This document shows positions 43,761-53,934 of a stretch of 64,000 nucleotides of DNA, piece after piece. The DNA comes from Azorinus chamasolen (Eukaryota > Mollusca > Bivalvia > Cardiida > Solecurtidae). Below the pieces are notes generated by a model, which was given only the letters and a program-made list of their open reading frames with translations, was not told the DNA's origin and ran no database searches. The first letter of the stretch is position 1. Every line of letters starts with the position of its first letter. The position numbers and the translations under genes were made by a program. The stretch is from assembly GCA_963576725.1 (NCBI GenBank), contig OY755242.1:62562324-62626323 (forward strand), given 5' to 3'.

Positions 43761-44609
43761 TCAGCAATACTATAGTTTGTGTTCCACAAAGTATTGTCGG
43801 CCTTTAACGTTTCAAATTCCCCGCGTTTTGCCGATGATCACTCGGTCCCTGCATTGTTTACGTAACATCTTCCTTTGAAGTGGTCGGGGAGACGCGATGT
43901 AACGCGGACAAATACGAAATTGAAATCCAACCCGAATAAAACTGAAACATCGGCGAATAACATCAACATCAAACACATTTAAGTTTTGTAATTTTCAAAG
44001 TTTATTCGATAGGTTTTCTTGTGATATACTTCTTTTGAGCATATAAACAAATGAGTTTCGTATATTTCAGGTATTTCTAGAACACGTCAAATGTATGGAC
44101 TTCCACTTTAATTGTTATGAATGCATGTGTGCATCGTAGTACAAAGCAACTGATACATGTAGACATTTGAAGTAGTCAAAGTATATTTGGGGTTCGGGTG
44201 CAAAAGAAATAGAGAAAGGACAATTGGGTCAACATATCCATAACTACCCTTTTTCCAAATCTACCCATATTGATATGTGTATGTTTAAGCGTTGTAAAAA
44301 TATAACTATATATATTTATATGTAAGTACATAAATCTATTGTTATACTGTCCATATTACTATTTATAAAAGTAAAGTACCTAGTTATAGTCTACTTTCAG
44401 TCCGAATGACCGCTCAGCCGACTGTACATTTATAGCATAATTCATTCTAACTAAGGGAGTATTCTATATATGCATATTGAGTACGAAATATATAATATGT
44501 GCTAATTAAAACGTCGTCATTCATTAGAGAATTTATGTTCAATCATATTCACCATAACTTTCGCATTAAGCAGTAATAATTCTTATGAAATACCTGCAGT
44601 ATGCATATA
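43761..44609. other. Unassigned stretch
   Basis: AT-rich; no ORF, hairpin or array seen. Confidence 0.45.
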
Positions 44610-44903
44610 TTAACCCTTTCCTTCATATATTAGCCCATAGTGAGCAGAAACGGGCGTTAATCAACACAAACAAACAAATATAAACGTATTTTCACGCATT
44701 TGCAAACCGAGTAGACCCTGATCAGACGGCTCCTCTAGGAGCCGTCGGATCATGGTCTACTCTATATGCTTATGGTATAATATAGATATGATTTTACAGT
44801 TTCTGTCTGATCCAAAACATCCAGCGTACATTATACAAAATCAGCTAGTGAATATTGATGATGTCATTATTTCTTACATGCATACTAAACGGGAAAGGGT
44901 CAA
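44610..44903. mobile_element. HP-A element with a SINE tail inserted
   Basis: TTAACCCTTTCCTTCATAT, then 50 bp of SINE, then the HP-A interior. Hairpin 44702-44769 with GGCTCCTCTAGGAGCC; right end GGGAAAGGGTCAA. Confidence 0.86.
44630..44679 (+). mobile_element. Severely 5'-truncated SINE insertion
   Basis: TTAGCCCATAGTGAGCAGAA then CAACACAAACAAACAAA, the same 3' end as at 4700-4770. ATATA flanks both sides, consistent with a short target duplication. Confidence 0.78.
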
Positions 44904-45009
44904 TGGAGGCTTGTGTAGTACATATTAGTACGCAGAACAGCAATAGCATGAAACTAATCTGCATGAAACTAATAACATGAAACTAATCATTGAATGCGGG
45001 ACACGCATT

Positions 45010-45045
45010 CACTGTTATTTGCAGATAGTGAAGACCCAGATTAGT
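45010..45045. mobile_element. HP-I-like fragment
   Basis: ATTTGCAGATAGTGAAGACC plus CAGATTAG; a lone arm. Confidence 0.4.
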
Positions 45046-45138
45046 TTCCCGTCAAATTATCACATATGTTAATACTATTGCATTGCATTGTTTATTTCGC
45101 ATGTCATTGATAACCGACTGATACCCTCATGACTTTGT

Positions 45139-45370
45139 TTAACCCTTCGCTTGCTGAATTTTAAAATACATTTCTCCTTCTTTACCCATGCCCTGTTGTA
45201 TAATTACATATATCTTCACTGTGTACAAGTATTTCGCTGTGCAATCACTGCTGTGGAGTGTACTGGTTGCACAATCAACTTGTAAATAGTGCAGACCCTG
45301 ATGAGACAGCTCCTGGGTCTTCACTATTTACAGGTAGGTATATTGACGTGAATAGCAAGCGAAGGGTTAA
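45139..45370. mobile_element. HP-I element, complete
   Basis: TTAACCCTTCGCTTGCT at the left and its exact complement at the right (17-bp perfect inverted terminus including TTAA). Hairpin about 45283-45334 pairs TGTAAATAGTGCAGACCC with GGGTCTTCACTATTTACA. 232 bp, no ORF. piggyBac-type insertion inferred as for HP-A and HP-B. Confidence 0.85.
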
Positions 45371-45519
45371 TAATATAATATAGTACATCTCACAGCATGT
45401 ATAAACAGGTGTATTTATTCCCGGATATAGCACACTCTTTTGTAAATAATGAAGATACTTCTCTAACACTGTTAACATGCAATGCTTTTATGACATAACT
45501 AATGCCACAACCAAACAAG

Positions 45520-45620
45520 TCCAATGTTTGGTTGTGGAGGAAGTTAGTAGTTTAATTCAAGACAAAAGTTAAGCAGAATTATTTTCGTCGTGAATTAAGT
45601 AACCACCTGCTTTTAAGACA
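45520..45620. mobile_element. Degraded HP-C/D half
   Basis: GTTAGTAGTTTAATTCAAGA and GAATTAAGTAACCACCTGC are faint HP-C/D arms. Confidence 0.45.
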
Positions 45621-45634
45621 CTTATTTTTATTCA

Positions 45635-46090
45635 TTAACTCTTACCCTGTTCTATGTTTAGTTCAATTTTCCATACCTACTGCATTTTCACGGACGAAAT
45701 GGTTATAATGAAATATGGAAGGTGTAACATTGTAGCCATTGTAGAAACTAAAGTCTAATCAGAATCTGCAGGTTTTGTAATTCAGTTTCATCTAGGAATC
45801 CTATGCATTGGTCATTCCACTTTGAAAAAAACATATTTTTTTAACAATTTCCTTCATATAAATGCCCTAACAGGCATTTGCAAAAAAAGTAGACCGAGAT
45901 CAGACTGATTAGGGTCTACTATGTTTGCTAATCGAATTTGATAGAATTGTTTCTTTAGTTTCTAAAATGACTACAATGTTTCACCTTTAATATTTTATTA
46001 TAACTAGAACTATTTTGTCCATGAAAATCCAGTAGGAATTGAAATTTGGACTAAATATTGCATATATATTGAACACATGGAAAGGGGTAA
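45635..46090. mobile_element. Two HP-A copies: left fragment and degraded second copy
   Basis: 45635-45760 is an HP-A end (TTAACTCTTACCCTG, ATGAAATATGGAAGGTG). 45841-46090 is a second copy, TTAACAATTTCCTTC to GGAAAGGGGTAA, with a shortened hairpin at 45880-45928. Unassigned sequence separates them. Confidence 0.75.
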
Positions 46091-46338
46091 CCGGTTAGAA
46101 TTTGAAGATTGAATGACTATTCAGAATCGGTTTTGACCCCATTCCACTTTGGCCCGAATGAACTGAGGCCCAGTTTATTGATATTATGACGAAATATCAA
46201 ATATGAATCTCGACAAAGACCGAGTTCAGTGCAAATCAATTCTGAGCCTATTATGTGCCGTCTACATTTATTAACTTGACGTTATATATTAGTTCATGTC
46301 TGCCTGCTATCACGCTAGAGTTGCCACTGGCAAATGAG

Positions 46339-46545
46339 GTAAAGCCTTTCTAAACCAGAACTTTTAAAAATAAAGAAGAATTTATATCATTTTTGGCAGG
46401 TGTTTGTTTATTACCGTGTGTGAGTCGAGCAGACATCTGCCGAAAGAACTTTCTGCATGACGTTCACTCTGCATTAAGCTGACATCTGTCTTAAAATCCA
46501 ACATTAGTACTAATCTAAAGTTCGGTTTAGATAGGTTTTACTGTA
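46339..46545. mobile_element. HP-C element, diverged
   Basis: Left end AAAGCCTTTCTAAACCAG; right end GGTTTAGATAGGTTTTACTG-TA. Arms GGCAGGTGTTTGTTTATTAC and CATTAAGCTGACATCTGTC. Confidence 0.7.
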
Positions 46546-46846
46546 CATCGATCGACTTGTGTTTGACCTTATAATGTTGGGCTATCGCCACATTAATAAC
46601 ATTAATAAACCGTAAGACAAACTCAATTTCAACATATTCTGCAAACGGTGACAATGTTAAAGTATAGCTAAAACTGATTTCCGAAATATCAATCTGAATC
46701 GAGAATTCAATTTATATCTAATTTTGTGTTCACCCTTATACTGTGTGACTACATACCTTAACTCAGCACCAATGTTATCAACTGTTTTAATTAAAAGAAG
46801 ACATCGCGTGGAAATTGCAAGTCCTGAGAATTGTTTTCAAGCGCAA

Positions 46847-47099
46847 TACAGTTTAACTTCGATATCTCGAACTCGGTTAACTCGACGTTCGGGATAACAG
46901 TTCTATCCTTCCAAAAGTTACAATACAGACTTGTTCCAAAATGTATCGCTATGATTATCCAGAAACACATGTAACAGCTTAATACAGGTCTAAGTAATGC
47001 TGTGTCCTTGAGCAATTGTTCAAATTAGAAATCGGATAACTCGAACCTCTATTATCTGGAAGTAATTTCTATGGTCCATTGAAGTTCTAGATATCTGTA
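46847..47099. mobile_element. M element copy 2
   Basis: TA-CAGTTTAACTTCGATATC, TCGAACTCGGTTAACTCGAC; right GGATAACTCGAACCTC and GAAGTTCTAGATATCTG-TA. The CTCGATAT-like ends fit pogo/Tigger-type MITEs. Confidence 0.72.
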
Positions 47100-47187
47100 T
47101 AATAGATTCCTGTATAATAGAAATTATTCGTTAGAAAACAAGATGTTACACACAAGGTACATGGCAAAATATACCTACAAATTATAC

Positions 47188-47605
47188 CTTCATTCCATGA
47201 ATATTCATGTAAGAAATAATGACATAATCAATATTAATTAGATTAATTATTATAATAGCACATGGGCACAGGAAGATTTGGCTACAGCAGAAACTATGGA
47301 ATCATTTATATCTTACCATAAGCAACCAGAGCAGATCCTGATCTGGGTCTACTCTGTTTGCAAGAACAGTTTTTGTGTTGAAATAAGTTTGTTGTGTAAA
47401 CCGTTTATTACTGTATGGGTATTCATGGTTTGACTATTTTATAGTTACACATTAACAATGAAAGTTACACATTAACAATGAAAGTTACACATTAACAATG
47501 AAAGTTTGGTATGTGACAGAAATTATAGAATGATATCGAAATTATTCCATGGGCACACAGAATAAACCCTGATCTTGGTCTACTCTGTTTTGCAAAGATG
47601 CCAAA
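47188..47605. mobile_element. HP-A copy with deleted hairpin apex, plus a scrap
   Basis: 47188-47361 holds the HP-A flank and a collapsed hairpin (GCAACCAGAGCAGATCCTGA joined to TCTGGGTCTACTCTGTTTGC). 47550-47602 is another scrap (ATAAACCCTGATCTTGGTCT). Confidence 0.7.
47443..47505 (+). repeat. 20-bp triplication
   Basis: GTTACACATTAACAATGAAA three times in tandem. Confidence 0.95.
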
Positions 47606-47674
47606 GTTTGGTTAACGATATATTTATGTTTCGGGAAACTCCGAACAATACGTGTCGTTTAACATAACATTTTT

Positions 47675-47706
47675 ATACACACACGCACACACACGCACGC
47701 ATGCGC
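47675..47706 (+). repeat. CA/CGCA dinucleotide-type repeat
   Basis: ACACACACGCACACACACGC run. Confidence 0.85.
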
Positions 47707-47764
47707 CCCCGTCCCAAATAAGATGAACAAGGAAATCAAACACAGCAACGCTTCATGGTAACAC

Positions 47765-48465
47765 TGTTAATGTTTATACAATAATTCAGACGCACCGACC
47801 TTAGTACATGATAACATCGCTAGTGTGTATACAACAATTAAGACACATCGGCATTTTGTACAACATGTAAATATTGCAAATGTGTATACATCCCTTCTGA
47901 TCTTTTGTACATGGTAACATTTCAAGTGCGTATACAACAATTTAGACGTAACGACTATTTGTACATAGTGACCTTTCAAATGTGTACAAACAAGTATTCA
48001 AACGCAACGACCTGTTGTATATAGCAACATTGCAAATGCATATACAACAATTCATACAGAACAGCCTTTTGTACATAGTAACATTGCAATGTGTATATAA
48101 TAATTCAGACACAAAGACATTTTGTACATAGTAACATTGTAAATGTGTATATAATAATTCAGACACACCGACCATTATACATAGTAACATTGCAAATGTG
48201 TATATAGTAATTCAGACACACCGACCATTGTACATAGTAACATTGCAAATGAGTATATACTAATTCAGACACCGATCATTATACATAGTAACATTTCAAA
48301 TGTGTATATAATAATTCAGACACACCGACCATTGTACATAGTAACATTGCAAATGTGTATATAATAATTCAGACACACCGACCATTGTACATAGTAACAT
48401 TGCAAACGTAGACACAGCAATACAGACGCAACGACCTTTTGTACATGGTGACAGTAAAAATGTGT
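47765..48465. repeat. 53-58 bp minisatellite, about 12 copies
   Basis: Unit CACCGACCATTGTACATAGT + AACATTGCAAATGTGTATAT + AATAATTCAGA. The last 5-6 units are the most uniform (53 bp). Confidence 0.93.
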
Positions 48466-48569
48466 ATACAATACGTCAGATGCAATCGTCGAATACCGCT
48501 AATGTTAACCCTTCTAAAAACTGCACAATCTGTGAGTTCTGAAGGAAGTTGAAATGTGTGGTAGTAGAC

Positions 48570-49204
48570 ATTATAGAACATTTATACTTTTCAATTTCTA
48601 ACACAAATATAAAGCTAACCTTGGGAGCTTTCATCCATGTACTATGGACTTCATCAGCCAACTGATATTTTCACTGTGACTGGGGATTAGGCTTAACACC
48701 ACTCGAGGGCATGAGTGATGTCAAAGCTTTGTCCCAGATTTATCACATCAAGTGTGAAGGGCATAACAACCTGCTCTGGTCAAAATACTATATAGGAGAA
48801 ATCGAAAGGACACTGATAGCGCGATTTATGGAACATCGTTTACCAAGCTCAAGTACCAGCGAAGTGTCACGTCACATACACAAAGACAGTCCTGGACATG
48901 CTGTTTCTATGGACTATGTACATATTCTTGACAGGGACCCGTCTTGGTTTGAGCGGGGGGTAAAAGAGGCGATATATAGCAGAACACTCAAACCAGTGCT
49001 GAACAGGGACGGGGCTGTTTCCAGTTACCGCACATCTGGGACAAAGCTTTAACATAATTCATGCCCTCGAGTGGTGTTAAGCCTAATCCCCAGTCACAGT
49101 GAACAGATCAGTTGGCTGATGAAGTCCATAGTACATGGATGAAAGCTCCCAAGGTTAGCTTTATATTTGTGTTAGAAAATGAAAAGTATAAACTTTCTAT
49201 AATA
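48570..49204 (+). mobile_element. GIY-YIG element bounded by 146-bp inverted repeats
   Basis: Left repeat 48570-48714 and right repeat 49059-49204 are near-perfect inverted copies (TAACACAAATATAAAGCTAA / TTAGCTTTATATTTGTGTTA, CCCTCGAGTGGTG). The space between is almost exactly the GIY-YIG ORF. No RT. Probably derived from a Penelope-like element (these carry GIY-YIG C-termini), but packaging of the nuclease alone in long inverted repeats is unusual. Alternative: two partial element ends joined in inverted orientation. Confidence 0.82.
48711..49060 (+). pseudogene. GIY-YIG endonuclease domain of a Penelope-like element, near-intact with one frameshift
   Basis: GIY-YIG nucleases nick DNA; in Penelope-like elements the domain primes insertion. 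The 113-codon frame shows QIYHIKCEG then YYIGEIERTLIARFMEH, with the conserved Tyr, Gly and Arg, then SEVSRHIHKDSPGHAVSMD, HILDRDPSWFERGVKEAIY and LKPVLNRDG. The Glu of ERGVKEAIY fits the metal-binding position. At about 49015 one base is missing relative to the expected end: the next frame continues FQLPHIWDKAL (49020-49052), as in related proteins. LLWSK before YYIG looks like a small insertion. The start at 48711 overlaps the inverted repeat edge. The ORF is recognisable, but the frameshift argues against current activity. Confidence 0.87.
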
Positions 49205-49252
49205 AACCTCTGAGTTGGTGAACATTTCACTGGGATCAAACTCGTCCAATGC

Positions 49253-49355
49253 TCCGAGAAACTATTGACCGAGTGTCAAACAGCTTGGCACCTAGTGAGA
49301 CGTCTCGTTTTGCTTCAAGCTGATTTTAAATGCCTAGCTAAGACACGCTTAGCAT
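49253..49355 (+). repeat. K repeat copy
   Basis: GAGTGTCAAACAGCTTGGCA, GTGAGACGTCTCGTTTTG, then AGCTAAGACACGCTTAGCA. Confidence 0.68.
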
Positions 49356-49492
49356 GAGAAACATAAAGAAGGTTTATAATTTCATTAGAGTAAATCGATC
49401 TCTCTAACATATCACAACCGGATCAGCTTATTACATGCGTAACTTTCAATAACCATGAAACTCGTGCTCTACATAATTACAGTACCGTTTTC

Positions 49493-49719
49493 TCAACCAT
49501 TTCCTCCATAAAATAATTCGATAATTTATTATCGTTGAATATACATGGACTACATTTTTATTATTACACCATAACAAGGAAATGTTCAGCTGTGCCAGAA
49601 ACTCTACAGTAGAACGAGATCGGTATTAGTTAATAAATAAACAGAGTATCCCTAGTCTGATCTGGGTCAACTCTATTTGCAAATGTGCCGAAAGACATAT
49701 ATATGAGGGAAATGATTAA
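49493..49719. mobile_element. HP-A element (first of abutting pair)
   Basis: TCAACCATTTCCTCC to GAGGGAAATGATTAA. Hairpin collapsed (AACAGAGTATCCCTAGTCTG...CTATTTGC). Its right TTAA is the left TTAA of the next copy. Confidence 0.75.
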
Positions 49720-49967
49720 CCCTTTCATTCATATAAATGCCTTTTCGCGCATTTGCAAACATAGTAGACCCAGATAAGATAGCTCCTGTAGAAGTCGTCT
49801 AATCAGGGTCTGCTCTGATTGCCAATGTTATTTCATAGATATATTTCCTTACTTTCTAAAATGTCTACAATGTTCCACCTTCCATATTTCATTTTAATAA
49901 GTTTGTCCATGAATATTCAGTAGGTGTTGAATTTTGAAAAAAAAACATAGAACAGGGAAAGGGTTAA
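49716..49967. mobile_element. HP-A element (second of abutting pair)
   Basis: TTAACCCTTTCATTC to CAGGGAAAGGGTTAA. Hairpin 49755-49822. Confidence 0.87.
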
Positions 49968-50199
49968 AGAGGCAAACATTTAAGTATGTCAGTACATAGA
50001 ATAAGGTAATCAATTATATCAGGTTTAAGCATGGGTAGATGAACGAATTGGGGTTTTCGGCACCCCGACACTGAATAGGCTATAAAACACAAATGAATGG
50101 TGTGTTGGTAAGATTAAATAATGAATGAGGTGGCTCTTGCCTTACTAAGCAAGACATACTTTCTGCTCAAATTTGCAGTTTTGTCTACATCGATTCGAA

Positions 50200-50430
50200 C
50201 TAGATGTTGAGAATCATTGACCAAACTAGCTTGGATTCTGGTGAGATGCCGAAGTACTCGGTGTCTTATCTTGATCACAGCTGATTTCAAATGTGAATCA
50301 GGTCGAGAATAGCGGTATATACTTTCGAGACTATTCTAAAGAGACTATTCTAAAGAGTAGACACAACATAGGGTATGATGGATAAATAAAGAAATATGTT
50401 TTGAATTTACACAGCTTGTCTGGAACCCTG
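50200..50430. repeat. K copy followed by an HP-E half
   Basis: 50205-50310 carries CTTGGATTCTGGTGAGATGC and CTCGGTGTCTTATCTTGATC. 50330-50430 is the HP-E right half with a duplicated GAGACTATTCTAAAGAG, then GGGTATGATGGATAAATAAA. Confidence 0.65.
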
Positions 50431-50810
50431 ATTAATGTTAGATATTTTGTAAGTTCTTTCTTTATGTCTATGTAATCATGCAGGCGTGTTTTCTGATGAG
50501 GCATTCGTAAATCATTGTCAGAAGTGTAATTAATTCTGAAGACTTGTCGTGTTTATTGGCAGTTTCAATTAAAACGTTACCGTACCAGCTGAGTTCATGG
50601 CAGCTTTGTGTAGCCTTGAAAATGTTGAGCAAAGTAACATGACTCAAGGTATTTACTTCAATAACGTACAAGCTGTACATACTTTGAGGGTAAATGCAGT
50701 GGTTAGATATTACGCAATACCAAATTTGACGGAGCTGCACAAAAGAATTGACATCGGTCGATATCTACAGAACAGGAATTAACACTGATAGAAATGTAGT
50801 TTTCCTTATG
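50431..50810. other. Unassigned stretch
   Basis: Short frames on both strands (90 and 61 residues) without motif. Confidence 0.4.
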
Positions 50811-50811
50811 T

Positions 50812-51020
50812 ACTGTTTGCATATTAGAATATACCCAGATCGTACAGCTTATATAATAGTTGTCTGTTTAGAGTATTGTCTGCCTGCTTTTGGAATAATG
50901 TAGTTCTGATTCTGCGGTTTATGGCATGCCAAAACCCTAGAGCTCTTGTGACATGATTTTAAAAAATTCTCTATTAATATTCATTAAGCCATTGTTGCAT
51001 ACATAATATTTAATCAGGCG
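50812..51020. mobile_element. HP-A element, strongly decayed
   Basis: GTTTGCATATTAGAATATACCC, GTCTGCCTGCTTTTGGAATA and TTAATATTCATTAAGCCATT, in HP-A order. Confidence 0.55.
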
Positions 51021-51269
51021 AATATTTGAATATGTCGACACTGAATACTGAACGATGAACGAAATAACAGCCAGTGTCAATATACGCGCAACTGAGTGAT
51101 ACATCTCCTGTCTGGTTTCAGATTACATTCTTGTAATATTATTGCTATAAAGTATTGTCTAGACTGCAGGGTTGTAAACCGCCTGTTATCCGCCTCCATT
51201 TACAAGCTAATTTTTGGGGTGGTGAAACTTTAATTTACGCAACGACATGCTACTAGTATGTAGTTAGCA

Positions 51270-51516
51270 TTAACCCTTTTGGCGCCAAATGTCTAATTGT
51301 CGTCTGCAACCTAGTTTTGTTTAAACATTTCGGTAAACTAAGGAAATGGTATAAATAAATTAAAATTTCAAAGGAATAACTCGCAGATCTAGAACTAGAG
51401 ACTGGGACAAAAAGTGAAGTTCCTGATCAGACGCCGCCTTGACAAGGCGGCGTCTGATCTGGGACTGCAATATTTGTCGTGGTCCATTTTTGCGACATTG
51501 GCGATGAAAGGGTTAA
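51270..51516. mobile_element. HP-G element copy 1
   Basis: TTAACCCTTTTGGCGCCAAA to CAATG...GAAAGGGTTAA (247 bp). Hairpin 51413-51474, CAGACGCCGCCTT/AAGGCGGCGTCTG around GACA. TTAA flanks; near-identical to copy 2 at 53.3 kb. Confidence 0.88.
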
Positions 51517-51790
51517 AACACGAACGAAGATAATTACAATTTTATCAAGGCGAGACAGAATAAGACAGCATTGAGATTACAACAACGTTTGCATTGATAT
51601 TTGTTTTAAAGAAAATAGCTCAGTTGAAAACAACCAATGAGTGAAGCGAAAAAGCCTATTAGAGCTGGCTAATATAGTTTAGAAGGATGAATGTAAAACA
51701 AATGTGAAGGTCATCTGTTTCTCATTGGGAAAAACAATCAATACAATCTTATTCTAATTATGCCGAAGTGGGCACAGCTCATCATCAGCT

Positions 51791-52010
51791 AATAACTCTT
51801 TACCTCAAAGAGACGACATTTTACGCATTTGCAAACAGTGCTGACCCAGACCAGACGGCTGGTCAGGGTCTTCTCCCGTTTCAAATGCATTTATACAGTG
51901 ATATTGCGATGGCCAAAACCATGTGTTCATTATGCTATTATAACCATCAGCTAATTAATATGCATGCAATCATTATTTATTACATGACTATTCATCATGA
52001 TAAAGATTAC
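51791..52010. mobile_element. HP-A element, diverged
   Basis: AATAACTCTTTACCTC at the left. Hairpin 51830-51887 with a deletion at the apex (GACGGCTGGTCAGGGTCTTC). Right flank CATGACTATTCATCATG. Confidence 0.7.
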
Positions 52011-52037
52011 TGTCATACAGGATAACATCATTTGCAT

Positions 52038-52160
52038 CACAGTAAACCCTCTCCAAAACGGACATATAGCAAAGTCGAGATTATATAATCTGAACAGGTG
52101 GCTGCTCCATACAAGCTGAAAGTCATGCAGAAAGCAAAGCTCATTTGGAAGATTGTATCA
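52038..52160. mobile_element. HP-C element, left half
   Basis: CAGTAAACCCTCTCCAAAAC, ACAGGTGGCTGCTCC, GAAAGTCATGCAGAAAGC; the right half is missing. Confidence 0.72.
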
Positions 52161-52174
52161 ATAATTCATCTCTA

Positions 52175-52409
52175 TTAACCCTTTCCTCGATGAATATTCA
52201 TGACGTCATGAATATTAATAATATTGTTTTTATAATGGCATATGAACACAGGACATTTCGGCTCAGGTAGAAGCTGTAGAATCATATCTATATTACACCA
52301 TAAGCAAACAGAGCAGACCCTGATCAGACGGATCATATAGGAGCCGTCTGATCTGGGTCTACTCTGTTTGTAGATGCATCAAAATGCGCTTACATAAGGG
52401 AAAGGGTTA
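52175..52409. mobile_element. HP-A element (first of second abutting pair)
   Basis: TTAACCCTTTCCTCG to AAGGGAAAGGGTTAA. Hairpin 52304-52371 near-perfect. Shares 52406-52409 with the next copy. Confidence 0.87.
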
Positions 52410-52612
52410 ATCCGGTACTCCATGACTATTCATGATGTTAATGATATCAATATTTATAATGTCAGATGAACACGGGTGTTGTTGCCACAGTAGAAACTGT
52501 AGAATCATATTTATGTTATATTATAAGCAACCGAGCAGATCCGGGGCCATCTGATCTGGGTCTACTGTTTTTGCAATGGCGTAGAAAGTCGTGGTTATGG
52601 AGTAAAGAACGG
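52406..52612. mobile_element. HP-A element (second of second abutting pair)
   Basis: TTAATCCGGTACTCC at the left, GGAGTAAAGAACGG at the right; hairpin apex deleted (GAGCAGATCCGGGGCCATCT). Confidence 0.75.
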
Positions 52613-52949
52613 TATTGATGGTAATTTGAAAGTCCAGTTTAGGCATATCTTACTGTACTCTGTTCTAGACCCTAAACTTTACTGGCTTGGTGCAGTGTTA
52701 TTAAGGTCATCTTTCGTTTTTAAACACACGAATAAAACTACAGACATACAATTCGGGGTTGGGCCAATCCTCCAAGTTCCTTGGAACACACTGTATGCAG
52801 TGGCGCATTGTGCCGAAATTGGAAGCGAAAGAGTCAAACATATATTATCTGTTTGCTTTTGTACTTTTCATGTAGCACGTCCGCCTTTCCAAGGTCATAT
52901 AGAGGCCCAAAAGAGGTGCGTAAATTAAACTTTGTTTTAAATAATATTT
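52613..52949. other. Unassigned stretch
   Basis: A 100-residue frame (52626-52928) with no recognised motif. Nothing else. Confidence 0.4.
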
Positions 52950-53060
52950 CCTTTATTTCACTACGAAATCCTATGCTCCTAAAAAGATTTTAAATAATTG
53001 TCATAAAATAGGGTTTGTAGAGAAATAACGTTTTTTATTATTTGAAAACACGCGTATCTA
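52950..53060. mobile_element. HP-E element, decayed
   Basis: TTTCCTTTATTTCACTACGA, TAAAAAGATTTTAAATAATTG, TAGGGTTTGTAGAGAAATAA. Confidence 0.6.
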
Positions 53061-53303
53061 TTATGGTTATTTAATATAATATTTCATTATCGATATCGTT
53101 GCATGATGTATGATGCTAATCATAGAAATAATCTGTTATTAAACATACAAATGCTTGTAATTTAAAAAAAAAGGAGAAAACGACAAAACCTTTAAGTTTC
53201 ATTGTTACTTATTACTTGTCAAAAAATACTAAAACCCTTTGTTCGAAACTACTCGTTTGTATTTGATGACCTGATTAGTTTAGTTTTTGTTATCATACGC
53301 AAT

Positions 53304-53560
53304 TTAACTCTTTCGGTGCCAACTTTCTAATTGTCGTCTGCAATCCAAGTTTGTTAAATCATTCAGTAAAATAAGGAGATGAGATAAATAAATGCAAATT
53401 TCAAAGGAATAAAGCACATATATAGAGATTGAGACAAATAGTGAAGTCCCTGATCAGACGCCGCCTTGAAACGGCGGCGTCAGTCCCAATGCGGCGTCTG
53501 GTCTGGGACTGCACTATTTGTCGTGGTGCATTTATGCTACTGTGGCAGTGAAACGGTTAA
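53304..53560. mobile_element. HP-G element copy 2 with duplicated inner arm
   Basis: TTAACTCTTTCGGTGCC to CAGTGAAACGGTTAA. The apex region contains an extra GGCGGCGTCAGTCCCAATGC, so the right arm is partly doubled. Confidence 0.87.
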
Positions 53561-53715
53561 TTAATAAATATTAACCCCATCTTGCAGATCAGGAATTAAT
53601 CTGTTTGATACTCAGACAGTAGTTAGTTGAACGCTTAACCCAATGGGAAGAAAGTAAAACATGCAGCACGTCTGTTTTAAACCCTACATAAATATTCATG
53701 TAAAACTATGGATAT

Positions 53716-53923
53716 TACAGTGAAACCTCTCTATAACGGCCACTAAATTACATCAAGTATTTTGTGTTGAAGGCAGATGGCTGCTTAAAGCAAGGTGAAA
53801 GTAAAACAGAACGCTCCTATATGAGCGTTCTGTTTCACTTCCACCTTGCTTTAAGAAGCCACCTGCCCCAAATACCAACTAATTAATACAATTTAGTGGC
53901 CGTTATATAGAGGTTTTACTGTA
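53716..53923. mobile_element. HP-D element copy, complete
   Basis: TA-CAGTGAAACCTCTCTATAAC to TATAGAGGTTTTACTG-TA (208 bp); apex GCTCCTATATGAGC. The asymmetric inner segment is inverted relative to 35484-35682, i.e. opposite orientation. Confidence 0.9.
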
Positions 53924-53934
53924 AATGAATCAAA

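Noticed and set aside
48711..49052. GIY-YIG ORF as a host repair nuclease
   Set aside because: Sequence blocks, inverted repeat setting and lack of any host domain point to a Penelope-like mobile element.
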